A stretch of 64,000 nucleotides of DNA from Pseudomonas baetica. Its GTDB lineage: Bacteria > Pseudomonadota > Gammaproteobacteria > Pseudomonadales > Pseudomonadaceae. This document shows, piece by piece, positions 1 through 8,047 of the stretch. A model generated the notes under the pieces. It worked only from the letters and a program-made list of their open reading frames with translations. It had not been told where the DNA came from and made no database searches. The stretch covers positions 6,665,001 through 6,729,000 of the forward strand of contig NZ_PHHE01000001.1 in the NCBI RefSeq assembly GCF_002813455.1, given 5' to 3'. Made by a program: the position numbers and the translations under genes. Within the stretch, counting starts at the first letter, position 1. Each line of letters opens with the position of its first letter.

Positions 1-223
1 AAAAAGTGACTGGCGCGTCAGGATATTCAGTGGCTTCTCACTTCATAAGCGGATGACACCATGCACACCTACCACATCGAGTACCGATTCAACGGCGAGC
101 CGCGCAGTCATGCATTCGAGCTCAAACAGCCGCAACTGGCCGAACACGAGGCGGCGATGCATCTTCTGGAACTGCATCTGGGTGATGCCGAAGTAAGCGT
201 ATGGGGAATACGCCTTGCGTAGA

Positions 224-1750
224 TCAGCCAGGCATCCATTGATGCGGCAGTAGATGCTCGATCTCACTGGCTTTCTGCGTCGGCAATCGCGTCAGTACAT
301 CCTTGAGATACGCGTACGGATCATGCCCGTTCATGCGTGCCGACTGGATCAAACTCATGATCGCTGCCGCTCGTTTGCCACTGCGCAGAGACCCTGCGAA
401 CAACCAATTGGAGCGCCCAAGCGCCCATGGCCTGATCGTGTTCTCCACCGGGTTGTTGTCGATGGGCACGGCACCATCATCCAGGTAGCGCGTCAGCGCT
501 ACCCAGCGTTTCAAGCTGTAATCCAGAGCCTTGGTCGTGGCCGAGCCCTCGGGCACGAGGTCGCGCTGAGCCAGCATCCACTCATGTAATTTCTGTGCAA
601 TGGGCACCGCTATTTCTTGGCGTAATCGCCATCGTTCTTCATCACTTATGTCTTTGGCCTGCCGTTCAACTTCGTACAGCCCGCCGATTGAGTGCAGCGC
701 TTGCTCGGCCAACTGGCTTTTGTTCGTCACATGCAGGTCGAAGAACTTACGGCGGGCATGCGCCATGCAGCCGATTTCGGTGATGCCCAGCTCGAAGCTG
801 GCCTTGTAACCCGCGAAGTCATCACAGACCAGCTTGCCGTTCCACGTGCCAAGGAAGTTCCGTGCATGTTCGCCAGCACGGCTGGGGCTGAAGTCGTAGA
901 CAACGGCCTTCAGTGCCGAGAACGGCGTGGTGCAATAAGCCCAGACATAAGCTCGGTGCGTTTTCTTCTCGCCGGGCGCCAGCATCTGCACCGGCGTTTC
1001 ATCGGCATGCACGACTCGCTGAGCCAGCACCGCTTCGCGCAGTGCATCCACCAGCGGTTGTAGCTGTACGCCAGTTTGGCCCACCCACTGAGCCAGCGTT
1101 GAACGCGGGATCGCCAGGCCTGCACGGCCAAAGATCTTTTCTTGCCGGTACAGCGGCAGATGATCAGCGAATTTGGCCACCATCACATGCGCCAGCAGGC
1201 CTGCGGTCGGGATGCCCTTGTCGATCACCTGGGCCGGCACCGGTGCTTGGATCAGTGTTTCGCACTGGCGGCAGGCCCACTTTCCACGTACATGCTGCTC
1301 AACGGTAAACACGCCCGGCGTGTAATCCAGCTTCTCGCTGACGTCTTCGCCGATGCGCTGAAGCTGACACCCGCAGACACACTGGGTGTTCTCTGGCTCG
1401 TGACGAATGACGGTACGTGGGAACTGCGGCGGCAGCGGCGCGCGCTTGGGTTTTTGGCGGGTTTCGTCCGACGTTGGGGCGGGACGAAGCGCGTTCAGTT
1501 CTGCCTCGATAGCCTCAAGGTCAGTGGTGAGCAGGTCATCGAGCAAGTTGCCTTGCGCCAGGCTGATCTGTTCGCTGCGCTTGGCGAACTTGTGCCGCTT
1601 GAGGATGGCAATCTCGTGAGAGAGCTGCTCGATGATCGTCTCGTCACGATGGATTTTTCGGCCCATGGTGTCGACCTTCGACAGCAACTGCGCAGCGAGT
1701 GCGCGCAGTTGTTCGGGTGTCATTTGGTCGAGATTGGGAGAGGAAGTCAT
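224..1750 (-). CDS. tnpC: IS66-family transposase TnpC
   Basis: A 508-aa DDE transposase that catalyses movement of the surrounding IS66 element. The N-terminus holds a leucine-rich coiled segment (RALAAQLLSKVDTMGRKIHRD), then a Cys-rich zinc-finger-like region (CVCGCQL...KWACRQCETLI), then the catalytic region with HADETPVQ, DDFAGYKA and the IDNNPVENTIRPWALGRSNWLFAGS block that is characteristic of IS66 TnpC. The start is the ATG at 1750; a GTG nine codons upstream (1777) is an alternative. Length is normal for the family. It ends about 30 bp inside the left inverted repeat. Confidence 0.95.
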   Translation of the reverse strand: MTSSPNLDQMTPEQLRALAAQLLSKVDTMGRKIHRDETIIEQLSHEIAILKRHKFAKRSEQISLAQGNLLDDLLTTDLEAIEAELNALRPAPTSDETRQKPKRAPLPPQFPRTVIRHEPENTQCVCGCQLQRIGEDVSEKLDYTPGVFTVEQHVRGKWACRQCETLIQAPVPAQVIDKGIPTAGLLAHVMVAKFADHLPLYRQEKIFGRAGLAIPRSTLAQWVGQTGVQLQPLVDALREAVLAQRVVHADETPVQMLAPGEKKTHRAYVWAYCTTPFSALKAVVYDFSPSRAGEHARNFLGTWNGKLVCDDFAGYKASFELGITEIGCMAHARRKFFDLHVTNKSQLAEQALHSIGGLYEVERQAKDISDEERWRLRQEIAVPIAQKLHEWMLAQRDLVPEGSATTKALDYSLKRWVALTRYLDDGAVPIDNNPVENTIRPWALGRSNWLFAGSLRSGKRAAAIMSLIQSARMNGHDPYAYLKDVLTRLPTQKASEIEHLLPHQWMPG

Positions 1751-1799
1751 GCCGTGGATTTTACCAAAGCGATCCACCTGCCACAGCTGAAAAGCAAGG

Positions 1800-2135
1800 C
1801 TAAATCATTGTGATTGCGCCGTTAGCGCCAACTCGCTGCCATGGCAAACCGAGCACCAGCGCTTGAAGTTGTTCAGCGTCGAGCCCGACTTCCAAACCGC
1901 GATGAGTGCCAGGCCAGTGAAACTTGCCTTGGTTCAAACGCCGTGCGGCAAGCCAGATGCCCACGCCATCGTGCACCAGCACCTTCATCCGGTTGGCCCG
2001 GCGGTTGGCGAACAGATAAGCGCAGTGCGGCTTCGCCGCACCGAACACGGCGACCACGCGGGCCAACGCAGTTTCGGTGCCGGCGCGCATGTCCATGGGC
2101 TCAGTGGCGAGCCAGATGGCGTCGATGCGTATCAT
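1800..2135 (-). CDS. tnpB: IS66 accessory protein TnpB
   Basis: A 111-aa protein with the typical IS66 Orf2 sequence: MIRIDAIWLATEPMDMRAGT, then the AYLFANRRANRMKVLVHDGVG block. It is required together with TnpA and TnpC for transposition in this family, although its biochemical role is unclear. The start ATG at 2135 overlaps the tnpA stop by four bases (ATGA), indicating translational coupling, and is preferred over an in-frame start 18 codons upstream. The end of the frame is separated from tnpC by about 50 bp. Confidence 0.93.
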   Translation of the reverse strand: MIRIDAIWLATEPMDMRAGTETALARVVAVFGAAKPHCAYLFANRRANRMKVLVHDGVGIWLAARRLNQGKFHWPGTHRGLEVGLDAEQLQALVLGLPWQRVGANGAITMI

Positions 2136-2449
2136 TGCGAGAGGCTGCGGATAAAACGTGCGCAGCCGTCCGGGTCGGTGATGGGCCATTTGACCGTGAT
2201 GGCTTTGTCGCCCAGCGGCAGTGCGATCACCACCGCTTCATCAGCGTGCCGTTTAGGCATTGGTTGCAGCGGTACAAACGCGGGAAGTGGCGCGACAGGT
2301 TTATCACGGTAAATCGGCAGCCACTTGCGAATCACGTTGGCATTGATGCCGTGGCTGATGGCGACGCTGGAAACTGAGGCACCGGGTTTCAGGCATTCCT
2401 GCACAACCTGGGCCTTGAAGGGTTTGGGATAGGAGCTTCGTTGGCGCAT
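2132..2449 (-). CDS. tnpA: IS66 accessory protein TnpA
   Basis: A 105-aa protein with an N-terminal helix-turn-helix (KAQVVQECLKPGASVSSVAI, then HGINANVIRKWL) of the kind found in IS66 Orf1 proteins, which are thought to bind DNA. It is the first gene of the element; the roughly 100 bp between its start and the right inverted repeat should hold the promoter. Its stop overlaps the tnpB start. Confidence 0.93.
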   Translation of the reverse strand: MRQRSSYPKPFKAQVVQECLKPGASVSSVAISHGINANVIRKWLPIYRDKPVAPLPAFVPLQPMPKRHADEAVVIALPLGDKAITVKWPITDPDGCARFIRSLSQ

Positions 2450-2809
2450 GGAAATCCTGGCGATAAGGGTGATCGCGTCCGCTTAAAAATAGGCGGACAC
2501 CATCGCCCTTAATTCCGGATTTCTGAAGGTGTGTTCGCTGGCCGCTTACATGCCGAAAACGGCCTGGTCATGCCTACGGCGGATTCCACACCGCAGGAGA
2601 TTTTGGAGCAGGCTGCGCGGCTAGGGATTACGCGGATCGAAGTGGTGGTCCAAAACACCTGACATCAGGTGTAGGTCAGGGGTTGTGATGCACCTAATGG
2701 GAGACTTGCCAGAGTGCCAAGTGCACGGCGTCTCCTGGCGTCCGCGAAGCCGACAGCCCGTGAAGGCATGTCGTCTGCGGACGTCCGCCTGCTCAATGGA
2801 GCAATGCGC

Positions 2810-3379
2810 TCATGTTGCGCTATAACCTACCCAGCTCGCGAAGCGTTTCTGCATGAACTCTTCGCAACCACACTCCAGTTGTTCCTGACGGCTAACTGAC
2901 TTGGGAGTAAACACTCGCTCGATTAGCCCGCCGATCATCCCCGTCGCCGGTTTAAGTAATGTGGACAGATCAATGTTCGAGATTGATGCATGACCATTTC
3001 CGGAGCGGGTGTTGCCGGCACTGTCGCTATAGAAATTTGCGGCCCCGTCCGGGTTGACAGAGTTTTCTGAAACCTCGCCCGTCGGGAAAATCAGTGCTTT
3101 GGAACCCGCGATGGAGTAGAAACACTCGCAGACTTTTTCCTTGTTCGAAAACACTTTGGCGTAAGTCCCGGCTGCTGGGTTTTCATCGAAACCTCCAAGG
3201 AAAAGCACTAATTGGTCGCTATCAAGCGTGGCCTTGTTGGCCTCATAAAAGCTGACGTCCCAGAGTCGGCTGGTATAACCGGCGAATGCCTGAATGCGTG
3301 CCTCGATGATATTCGCGGCGCTGACGTAATCGTTGGAATAGACCACGGTTATCCGTTTTGACGGTACACCGAACCCCAT
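2810..3379 (-). CDS. Unrecognised 189-aa protein
   Basis: The protein starts MGFGVPSKRITVVYSNDYVS and has no signal peptide or membrane segment. Hydrophobic strands (ITVVYS near residue 10, LVLFLGGF near 58, KALIFPTG near 94) separated by helical stretches suggest a small alpha/beta fold of the flavodoxin or TIR-like kind, but no signature motif confirms either. Near the C-terminus lies a Cys-containing stretch (QLECGCEEF). A purine-rich ribosome site (GGGAGAG) precedes the ATG at 3379. It is divergent from the 282/477-aa gene pair across about 130 bp, so shared control is possible. Function unknown. Confidence 0.7.
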   Translation of the reverse strand: MGFGVPSKRITVVYSNDYVSAANIIEARIQAFAGYTSRLWDVSFYEANKATLDSDQLVLFLGGFDENPAAGTYAKVFSNKEKVCECFYSIAGSKALIFPTGEVSENSVNPDGAANFYSDSAGNTRSGNGHASISNIDLSTLLKPATGMIGGLIERVFTPKSVSRQEQLECGCEEFMQKRFASWVGYSAT

Positions 3380-3472
3380 ATTTTTCTCTCCCTGAAGGCC
3401 TCAAATTGCTTTTGGCATGGAATGTCTTAACGCGCTTGGGCTAATTGCCATTATCGTTGGTTTCGTTAAGAT

Positions 3473-3487
3473 GTGGCACTTTGCCAC
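3473..3487. promoter_or_regulatory. Inverted repeat in divergent promoter region
   Basis: GTGGCA-CTT-TGCCAC is a perfect 6-bp inverted repeat lying 21 bp upstream of the chosen start of the 282-aa gene, in the space between divergent genes. Such a site could be an operator for a dimeric regulator, but a 6-bp arm can arise by chance and no regulator gene is adjacent. Confidence 0.25.
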
Positions 3488-3508
3488 AAACGAGACGGAA
3501 TTCGCTTA

Positions 3509-4357
3509 ATGTTCAATGGTGATCTGAAAAAAAACGCGCTGGATCAACTGGAAAAGGCCCGCAGTCGGCAGGTGCTGGTCGCAGCCGACGTGGAGACTGC
3601 CTGTACCGAACTGCATGCTGTGCGGCATCACGTCAGTACCGAACTGATGAAAAACGTTGAGACATTTATCAGTCACCTCGCGCACTCACCCAAGGAATTC
3701 GCAAAGTCCTACAGCACATTTAAAGCCGAAGCCCAATCATTCTGTGGCCTGGTAAAAAAGCTGAATATCGAAGCCGCGAACGTTGAATTTACCGCCGGTT
3801 CTTCGGCTGCCGCCGGAGTGGCTGCGGGTGTCGGTACTGCGGCGTTCGCACCGACTGCGGCAATGGCTGTCGCGACCACGTTTGGCACTGCCTCAACAGG
3901 TGCCGCGATTTCCGGACTGACAGGGGCCGCGGCAACCAATGCCGCGCTGGCCTGGCTGGGCGGAGGTGCCTTGGCTGCGGGTGGTGGCGGCATGTCTGCG
4001 GGGTCCGCGCTGTTGGCCTTGGCCGGGCCTGTCGGCTGGGGCATCGGGGGCGTTGCCATTGTCGGTGGTGGTCTGTATGCACGGAGCAAGAACCGGAAAA
4101 TTGCCGAAGAGGCCAACGAGCATCGCGCACAGATCGAGGGTTCAACCCGCACATTGAACGTTGCCAAGACATGGGTCGGACGGATGATCGCCAGCACCGT
4201 GCAGCATGCCAATGGCATGGAGGAGTTCCTCGGCGTTCTGATGCGTACAGCTCCGGGTAACTATTCGCTGTTCAACGCAGGGCAGAAGGATATGCTCGCG
4301 GCGCTCATCAATCACATGAATGCGCTATCGCAACTGCTGAACAAGGCGCCCGAATGA
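3509..4357 (+). CDS. Unrecognised protein with Gly/Ala-rich membrane segment
   Basis: A 282-aa protein. Residues 1-95 are charged and helical (KKNALDQLEKARSRQ...), residues about 97-192 form a long Gly/Ala-rich hydrophobic stretch (AAAGVAAGVGTAAFAPTAAM, WLGGGALAAGGGGMSAGSAL, GPVGWGIGGVAIVGGGLYA), and residues 195-282 are again helical. Glycine-zipper stretches like this occur in membrane-inserting or pore-forming helices. I chose the ATG at 3509 (MFNGDLKK) because upstream residues from the GTG at 3473 are unlike the rest; ribosome site support is weak. The stop overlaps the next gene's start (ATGA), so the two are co-translated. No signal peptide. Function unknown. Confidence 0.75.
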   Translation: MFNGDLKKNALDQLEKARSRQVLVAADVETACTELHAVRHHVSTELMKNVETFISHLAHSPKEFAKSYSTFKAEAQSFCGLVKKLNIEAANVEFTAGSSAAAGVAAGVGTAAFAPTAAMAVATTFGTASTGAAISGLTGAAATNAALAWLGGGALAAGGGGMSAGSALLALAGPVGWGIGGVAIVGGGLYARSKNRKIAEEANEHRAQIEGSTRTLNVAKTWVGRMIASTVQHANGMEEFLGVLMRTAPGNYSLFNAGQKDMLAALINHMNALSQLLNKAPE

Positions 4358-5787
4358 TGACGGGTGATCAGACCGGGACTGTTCGCGACCAGATCAGTGC
4401 GCAATTAGTGGAGGGGATCAACAGTATCCGCGTCCACACCACGACACTGTTGCTCAATGGACAGGACGCCGCGTTCCACAAAGCCGTTGAGCAGATCGAC
4501 ATTGTCCGCACGTTTCTGGAGAGTCCCGAGAAAATCCTCGGCAACCCTTTGACCAAACATGGAGAGATTGCCGAGCAGGTTGAAGTGGGGATCCGCAATG
4601 CCCGCTCGCTGATCGAGCAGGGGGACTTTGTTGCAACGTTTGATGGCGTGGGCCGAACGGCAAAGGAAGACTTTTTGCTGGAGGGTATTGCGGTCCAGTC
4701 CAAGTTCATCAACGGCGCCAACAGTGGGCTCAGGGAAGTGCTGGAGCACATGGAACAGTACAAGGATTTCGGTCGAGACGGTTCGTACTACCAGATTCCC
4801 AAAGACCAGTTCGAAACCATTACCAAGGTCATGAATGGCGATCCCGGTCCTCTGGGCAAAGACTCCGTCAGAGCCATTATGGCGAAGGTCAAAGAAATCG
4901 AAGCGGAGTCCGGCAAACCGTTTCAAGAGGTCGTCAGACCGAGCGTGCAGAATTATGCAGACCCGCAACAGGGCAAGGTGTTCGACACGCTCAATAAGGA
5001 AGAGGACGCGTTGACCGAACGCAATGAGCAGCGCAAGGAACAGATCCGCAGCGAAAACGGGCCTTCACTGGCTGGCGCGGCCCAGGCCGCTGCGATAGCT
5101 GGCGCCGTGGGCGGTGCGGTCGGCCTGACGACGTCGTTGTACGCCAAGTACAAGGACGGCAAGAACGTATTCAATGGTGATTTCGACGCCAGCGACTGGG
5201 CGGATGTGGGTATCGACACGGGTACTGCGGCAATTGGCGGCGCCATCGCCGGTGGCTCGATCTATCTCATGACCAATTATGCGGGCATGGCCGCGCCTTT
5301 TGCGGGGGCTGTGGTCAGCGCCGCGAAGGGGATGAATGCACTGATCGCTGATTACAACGCCAACAGGATCGACCTGGACGAACTGGTCAGCCTTGGCACG
5401 GTCATTTGTGCCGAGTCCGCCATTGTCGGCATCGCCACGGCTGCCGGCCAAACGCTGATCCCTATCCCGATCGTTGGGGCTGTGGTGGGATCAGTGGCCG
5501 GCAAAATGGTTGCCGAATTCCTCAAGGGGCAGTCGGCTCATGTACAGGCAGCCATGGATGCGCGGATGAACGAGTACTTGGCGACGGTCGACCGTCAATG
5601 TCAGGCAGTCGTGCAGGACATCCTTGACGCATTCGACCGACTGGGCGAGTTGATGACCGCCGCGTTCGATATCGAGCGTAATACCGAGCTGCTGCAAAGC
5701 AGCGTGGTATTGGCGCTGTCCTTGGGGGTGGCGCCTGACGTTCTGATTACTCGTCATGAAGAACTTGATGCGTTCATGATGAGCTGA
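4354..5787 (+). CDS. Unrecognised 477-aa protein with two hydrophobic blocks
   Basis: It is translationally coupled to the upstream gene through ATGA. Residues 1-240 look helical and soluble, with a charged coil (KEEDALTERNEQRKEQIRSE) just before the first hydrophobic block (GAAQAAAIAGAVGGAVGLTT). A short acidic insert (DASDWADVGIDTG) follows, then further hydrophobic Gly/Ala helices (AAIGGAIAGGSIYLM, AGMAAPFAGAVVSA, ESAIVGIATAAGQTLIPIPI, GAVVGSVAGKMVAE). The C-terminal 90 residues are helical. The architecture resembles that of its partner, suggesting the two associate in a membrane. No catalytic motif, lipobox or signal peptide is visible. Function unknown; membrane-active effector or stress/defence module are guesses. 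Confidence 0.75.
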   Translation: MMTGDQTGTVRDQISAQLVEGINSIRVHTTTLLLNGQDAAFHKAVEQIDIVRTFLESPEKILGNPLTKHGEIAEQVEVGIRNARSLIEQGDFVATFDGVGRTAKEDFLLEGIAVQSKFINGANSGLREVLEHMEQYKDFGRDGSYYQIPKDQFETITKVMNGDPGPLGKDSVRAIMAKVKEIEAESGKPFQEVVRPSVQNYADPQQGKVFDTLNKEEDALTERNEQRKEQIRSENGPSLAGAAQAAAIAGAVGGAVGLTTSLYAKYKDGKNVFNGDFDASDWADVGIDTGTAAIGGAIAGGSIYLMTNYAGMAAPFAGAVVSAAKGMNALIADYNANRIDLDELVSLGTVICAESAIVGIATAAGQTLIPIPIVGAVVGSVAGKMVAEFLKGQSAHVQAAMDARMNEYLATVDRQCQAVVQDILDAFDRLGELMTAAFDIERNTELLQSSVVLALSLGVAPDVLITRHEELDAFMMS

Positions 5788-6115
5788 CTGACTAGCGCAA
5801 ACCGGACAGAGGCGGGCGTGCGGGAAATGCGCGCCAGCCTCGGAAGGTGATTCAATGAACGCGGTCGCGAGCGGGGCGGATCTTCATTACGTCCTGCAGC
5901 TATCGAGCAAAATCCTTATCAGAACTTGAAGATCATCTGTTGGCATCGCGAACAGACCGCTTCCATTGGGATCTCCAAAGCGCGCAAGGATGGACCGATC
6001 ACGCACCCCACGGCCCAATCGCGCAGGCATTTTCACTCGAACGCAATCTGTCATATTCCGTATCACTTCATTACACATAGTCACCAGCCCAACGCTTATT
6101 CAATGAGGCTGCACT
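5788..6115. other. Intergenic region with no gene seen
   Basis: This 328-bp stretch between the 477-aa gene and the phosphatase-autotransporter has short frames only. It becomes AT-richer near 6045-6105, as expected for the promoter of the downstream gene. A CTGTCAT heptamer occurs at 6048-6054, but a properly spaced second half of a Pho box is not present. Confidence 0.5.
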
Positions 6116-8035
6116 GTGTTCCAACGTCTTCTGTGTTCGCTGTCCGTCTTGAGCCTGTCCATCGCCGCTGCCCACGCCGCCGAGTCCGTCCCGCTGGATA
6201 CGCCACGCCTGCAAAGCATCGATAACTTGCGCGACATCGCGGGCATCACCACTGCGTACTCCACGGCCCACGACGGCACGATGCGCAGCGGCGTGTTCTA
6301 CCGCTCCAACGCGCTGACCCCGTCGGCAGCGGATCTGGCGACCCTCAACAGCCTCGGCATCAGAGCGATTTACGACTTACGCACGCCTAGCGAAATCGCC
6401 GCCACGCCGGATACGATGCTCACCGGCGCGACCTACGAAAACATCGACATCATCGGCAGCACCACTTCCGGCGCAAACATCACTACGGTCTCGTTCAAAA
6501 GCGCCGCCGACGCCATTGCCATGATGGAGCAGACCAACCGCGCTTTCGTCAGCGATGCCGGCATGCGCGGTCAATTCGGCAAGCTGTTCAACGAACTGGC
6601 CAGCGTTGATGCCGCCCAGTTATTCCACTGCACCGCTGGCAAGGACCGCACCGGCTGGACCGCCGCCGTGTTGCAAAGCATCGCCGGCCTCGATAACGCG
6701 ACCATCATGGCCAACTACCTGGCCACCAACGACTACACCGCCGCCCGCGTCGCCGCCACGTTGAAAGCCATGCCGGCCAGTATGGCGAGCATCTATGCGC
6801 CACTGCTCGGCGTGCAAGCCAGCTACTTGCAGGCCGGCCTCGATGAGGTCACCGCTCAATACGGCAGCATGGACAACTACCTCAAACAAGGTCTCGGCCT
6901 GTCGCAGGAAACCCTTTACGTCTTGCGCGGCAAACTGGTCGAGTACAACAGTTTACCGGGGCAAGCCGGTTTGATCGGTAACGCCGCCGCTGGCGCCGAA
7001 TTGCTGCGACAGCTACAGAACAGCAACCTGTCCGGGACCTACAGCGCCTACAACTACTACCTGCAATCGGCCATCGACGCCGGCACCCTCGGCGGCGTCG
7101 AATCCACCGTCGGCGGCCAGGTTCACGCCGACGCCGCCAGCTACCTGCTGCGCCAAAATGCAATGATCGAACAAGCCGCCGCACCGTTCGCCAGCGGTAC
7201 CGACCTCAAGCTCGGCCAATACCGTTTGTGGACCACCGCGCTCGCCGGCTACCTGGGCACTGACGGCTCAGCCCACGCCGACAGCAGCAACGAACACAGC
7301 CAGGGCCTGATGGTCGGCCTCACCCAGCGCTTCACCGAACAACTCAGCGCCCGTGGTGGTTTCGGCTACAGCAAAGGCTCAGTGGGCGGGGCAGGTGGCG
7401 AGGCGGATACCGACTTCACCTTCTTCAACATCGGCGCCCGCTACGGCTTCACCAGCCTGGAACGCGGCCTGTTCGTCGACGCCAGCGCCAGCGCCGGTTA
7501 TGTCGACTACGACAGCAAACGCGACCTCGGCGGTGGCCTCGGTACGGCGAAGGGCGACACCCACGGCAACCTCACCGGCGCGACGTTGGCGCTGGGTTAT
7601 CGAATGCCGGTCAGCGGCGTGATTCTAGAACCGAGCCTTGGTGTGCGCGTCAGCCATCTCGATCTCAAAGGCTTCCAGGAAAAGGGCAGCGAACTGTCGC
7701 TGGACGTTGACGACAGCAAGCAAACCCGCCGCAGCGCCGTGGCCAATCTCGACGTGTCCTTCGCCCCGATCGCCATGGGTAACTGGCAACTTTTGCCGGG
7801 TGCGCGGGTGGGTTATGAGCATGTGCTCGGCGATCATCGGGTCGAAAGCAAAGGTCACTTGCTTGGCTTGGATATCGAACAACGCGCCGCTTTCGACAAC
7901 CGCGATCAGTTCAGCGGCGGCGTCAACCTCATGGCCAACCTAGGCCCCGTCAGCCTCGGCGCTGAAGTGGGCGCTAGCGGAGGCGGGGACAGCCACGGTT
8001 TCGCCGGCAGTCTCAAGGCCAGCTATCAGTTCTGA
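6116..8035 (+). CDS. Tyrosine-phosphatase/autotransporter fusion protein
   Basis: A 639-aa exported protein. The start is a GTG at 6116 with TGAGG just upstream, giving a signal peptide (FQRLLCSLSVLSLSIAAAHA, cleavage after A-H-A). Residues about 30-275 form a protein-tyrosine/dual-specificity phosphatase domain of the Tyr_phosphatase3 kind, with the P-loop H171-C172-T-A-G-K-D-R178-T-G and an upstream FYRSNAL block. Residues about 360-639 form an autotransporter beta-barrel: alternating strands with the terminal aromatic residue (KASYQF). The catalytic Cys and Arg are present, so the passenger may be an active surface or secreted phosphatase. It stands alone, convergent with the EAL gene, 12 bp away. 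Confidence 0.9.
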   Translation: MFQRLLCSLSVLSLSIAAAHAAESVPLDTPRLQSIDNLRDIAGITTAYSTAHDGTMRSGVFYRSNALTPSAADLATLNSLGIRAIYDLRTPSEIAATPDTMLTGATYENIDIIGSTTSGANITTVSFKSAADAIAMMEQTNRAFVSDAGMRGQFGKLFNELASVDAAQLFHCTAGKDRTGWTAAVLQSIAGLDNATIMANYLATNDYTAARVAATLKAMPASMASIYAPLLGVQASYLQAGLDEVTAQYGSMDNYLKQGLGLSQETLYVLRGKLVEYNSLPGQAGLIGNAAAGAELLRQLQNSNLSGTYSAYNYYLQSAIDAGTLGGVESTVGGQVHADAASYLLRQNAMIEQAAAPFASGTDLKLGQYRLWTTALAGYLGTDGSAHADSSNEHSQGLMVGLTQRFTEQLSARGGFGYSKGSVGGAGGEADTDFTFFNIGARYGFTSLERGLFVDASASAGYVDYDSKRDLGGGLGTAKGDTHGNLTGATLALGYRMPVSGVILEPSLGVRVSHLDLKGFQEKGSELSLDVDDSKQTRRSAVANLDVSFAPIAMGNWQLLPGARVGYEHVLGDHRVESKGHLLGLDIEQRAAFDNRDQFSGGVNLMANLGPVSLGAEVGASGGGDSHGFAGSLKASYQF

Positions 8036-8047
8036 AACGCGCCGCTT

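Larger units (their letters stand above)
193..2549 (-). mobile_element. Complete IS66-family insertion sequence
   Basis: The ends are imperfect inverted repeats beginning GTAAGCG (193-199) and ending CGCTTAC (2543-2549); matches continue for about 25 positions inward. Both flanks carry the same 8 bp, ATGCCGAA (185-192 and 2550-2557), the duplication length expected for IS66. The element carries the three genes tnpA, tnpB and tnpC in order on the minus strand. All three frames look intact, so it may be active. Confidence 0.95.
61..2662 (+). pseudogene. Small unknown gene split by IS66 element
   Basis: An ATG at 61 opens a frame starting MHTYHIEYRFNG that runs to codon 44 (GAA, 190-192), where the IS66 element begins. 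As it stands the frame stops inside the IS at 220-222, giving a 53-aa chimera. If the IS and one copy of the 8-bp duplication are removed, the frame continues at 2558 (AACGGCCTGGTC...) to a TGA at 2660-2662, giving a 78-aa protein with no internal stop. The perfect in-frame rejoining shows this was one intact gene. The product is small, hydrophilic and mixed alpha/beta in character; I do not recognise its family. The upstream sequence (1-60) is too short to identify a promoter. Confidence 0.85.

Noticed and set aside
1142..1813. 223-residue + strand frame opposite IS66 tnpC
   Set aside because: Antisense of a clear transposase; no separate support.
6048..6070. Possible Pho box (CTGTCAT) upstream of the phosphatase-autotransporter
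   Set aside because: Only one heptamer matches; the sequence 11 bases later does not, so a PhoB dimer site is not supported.
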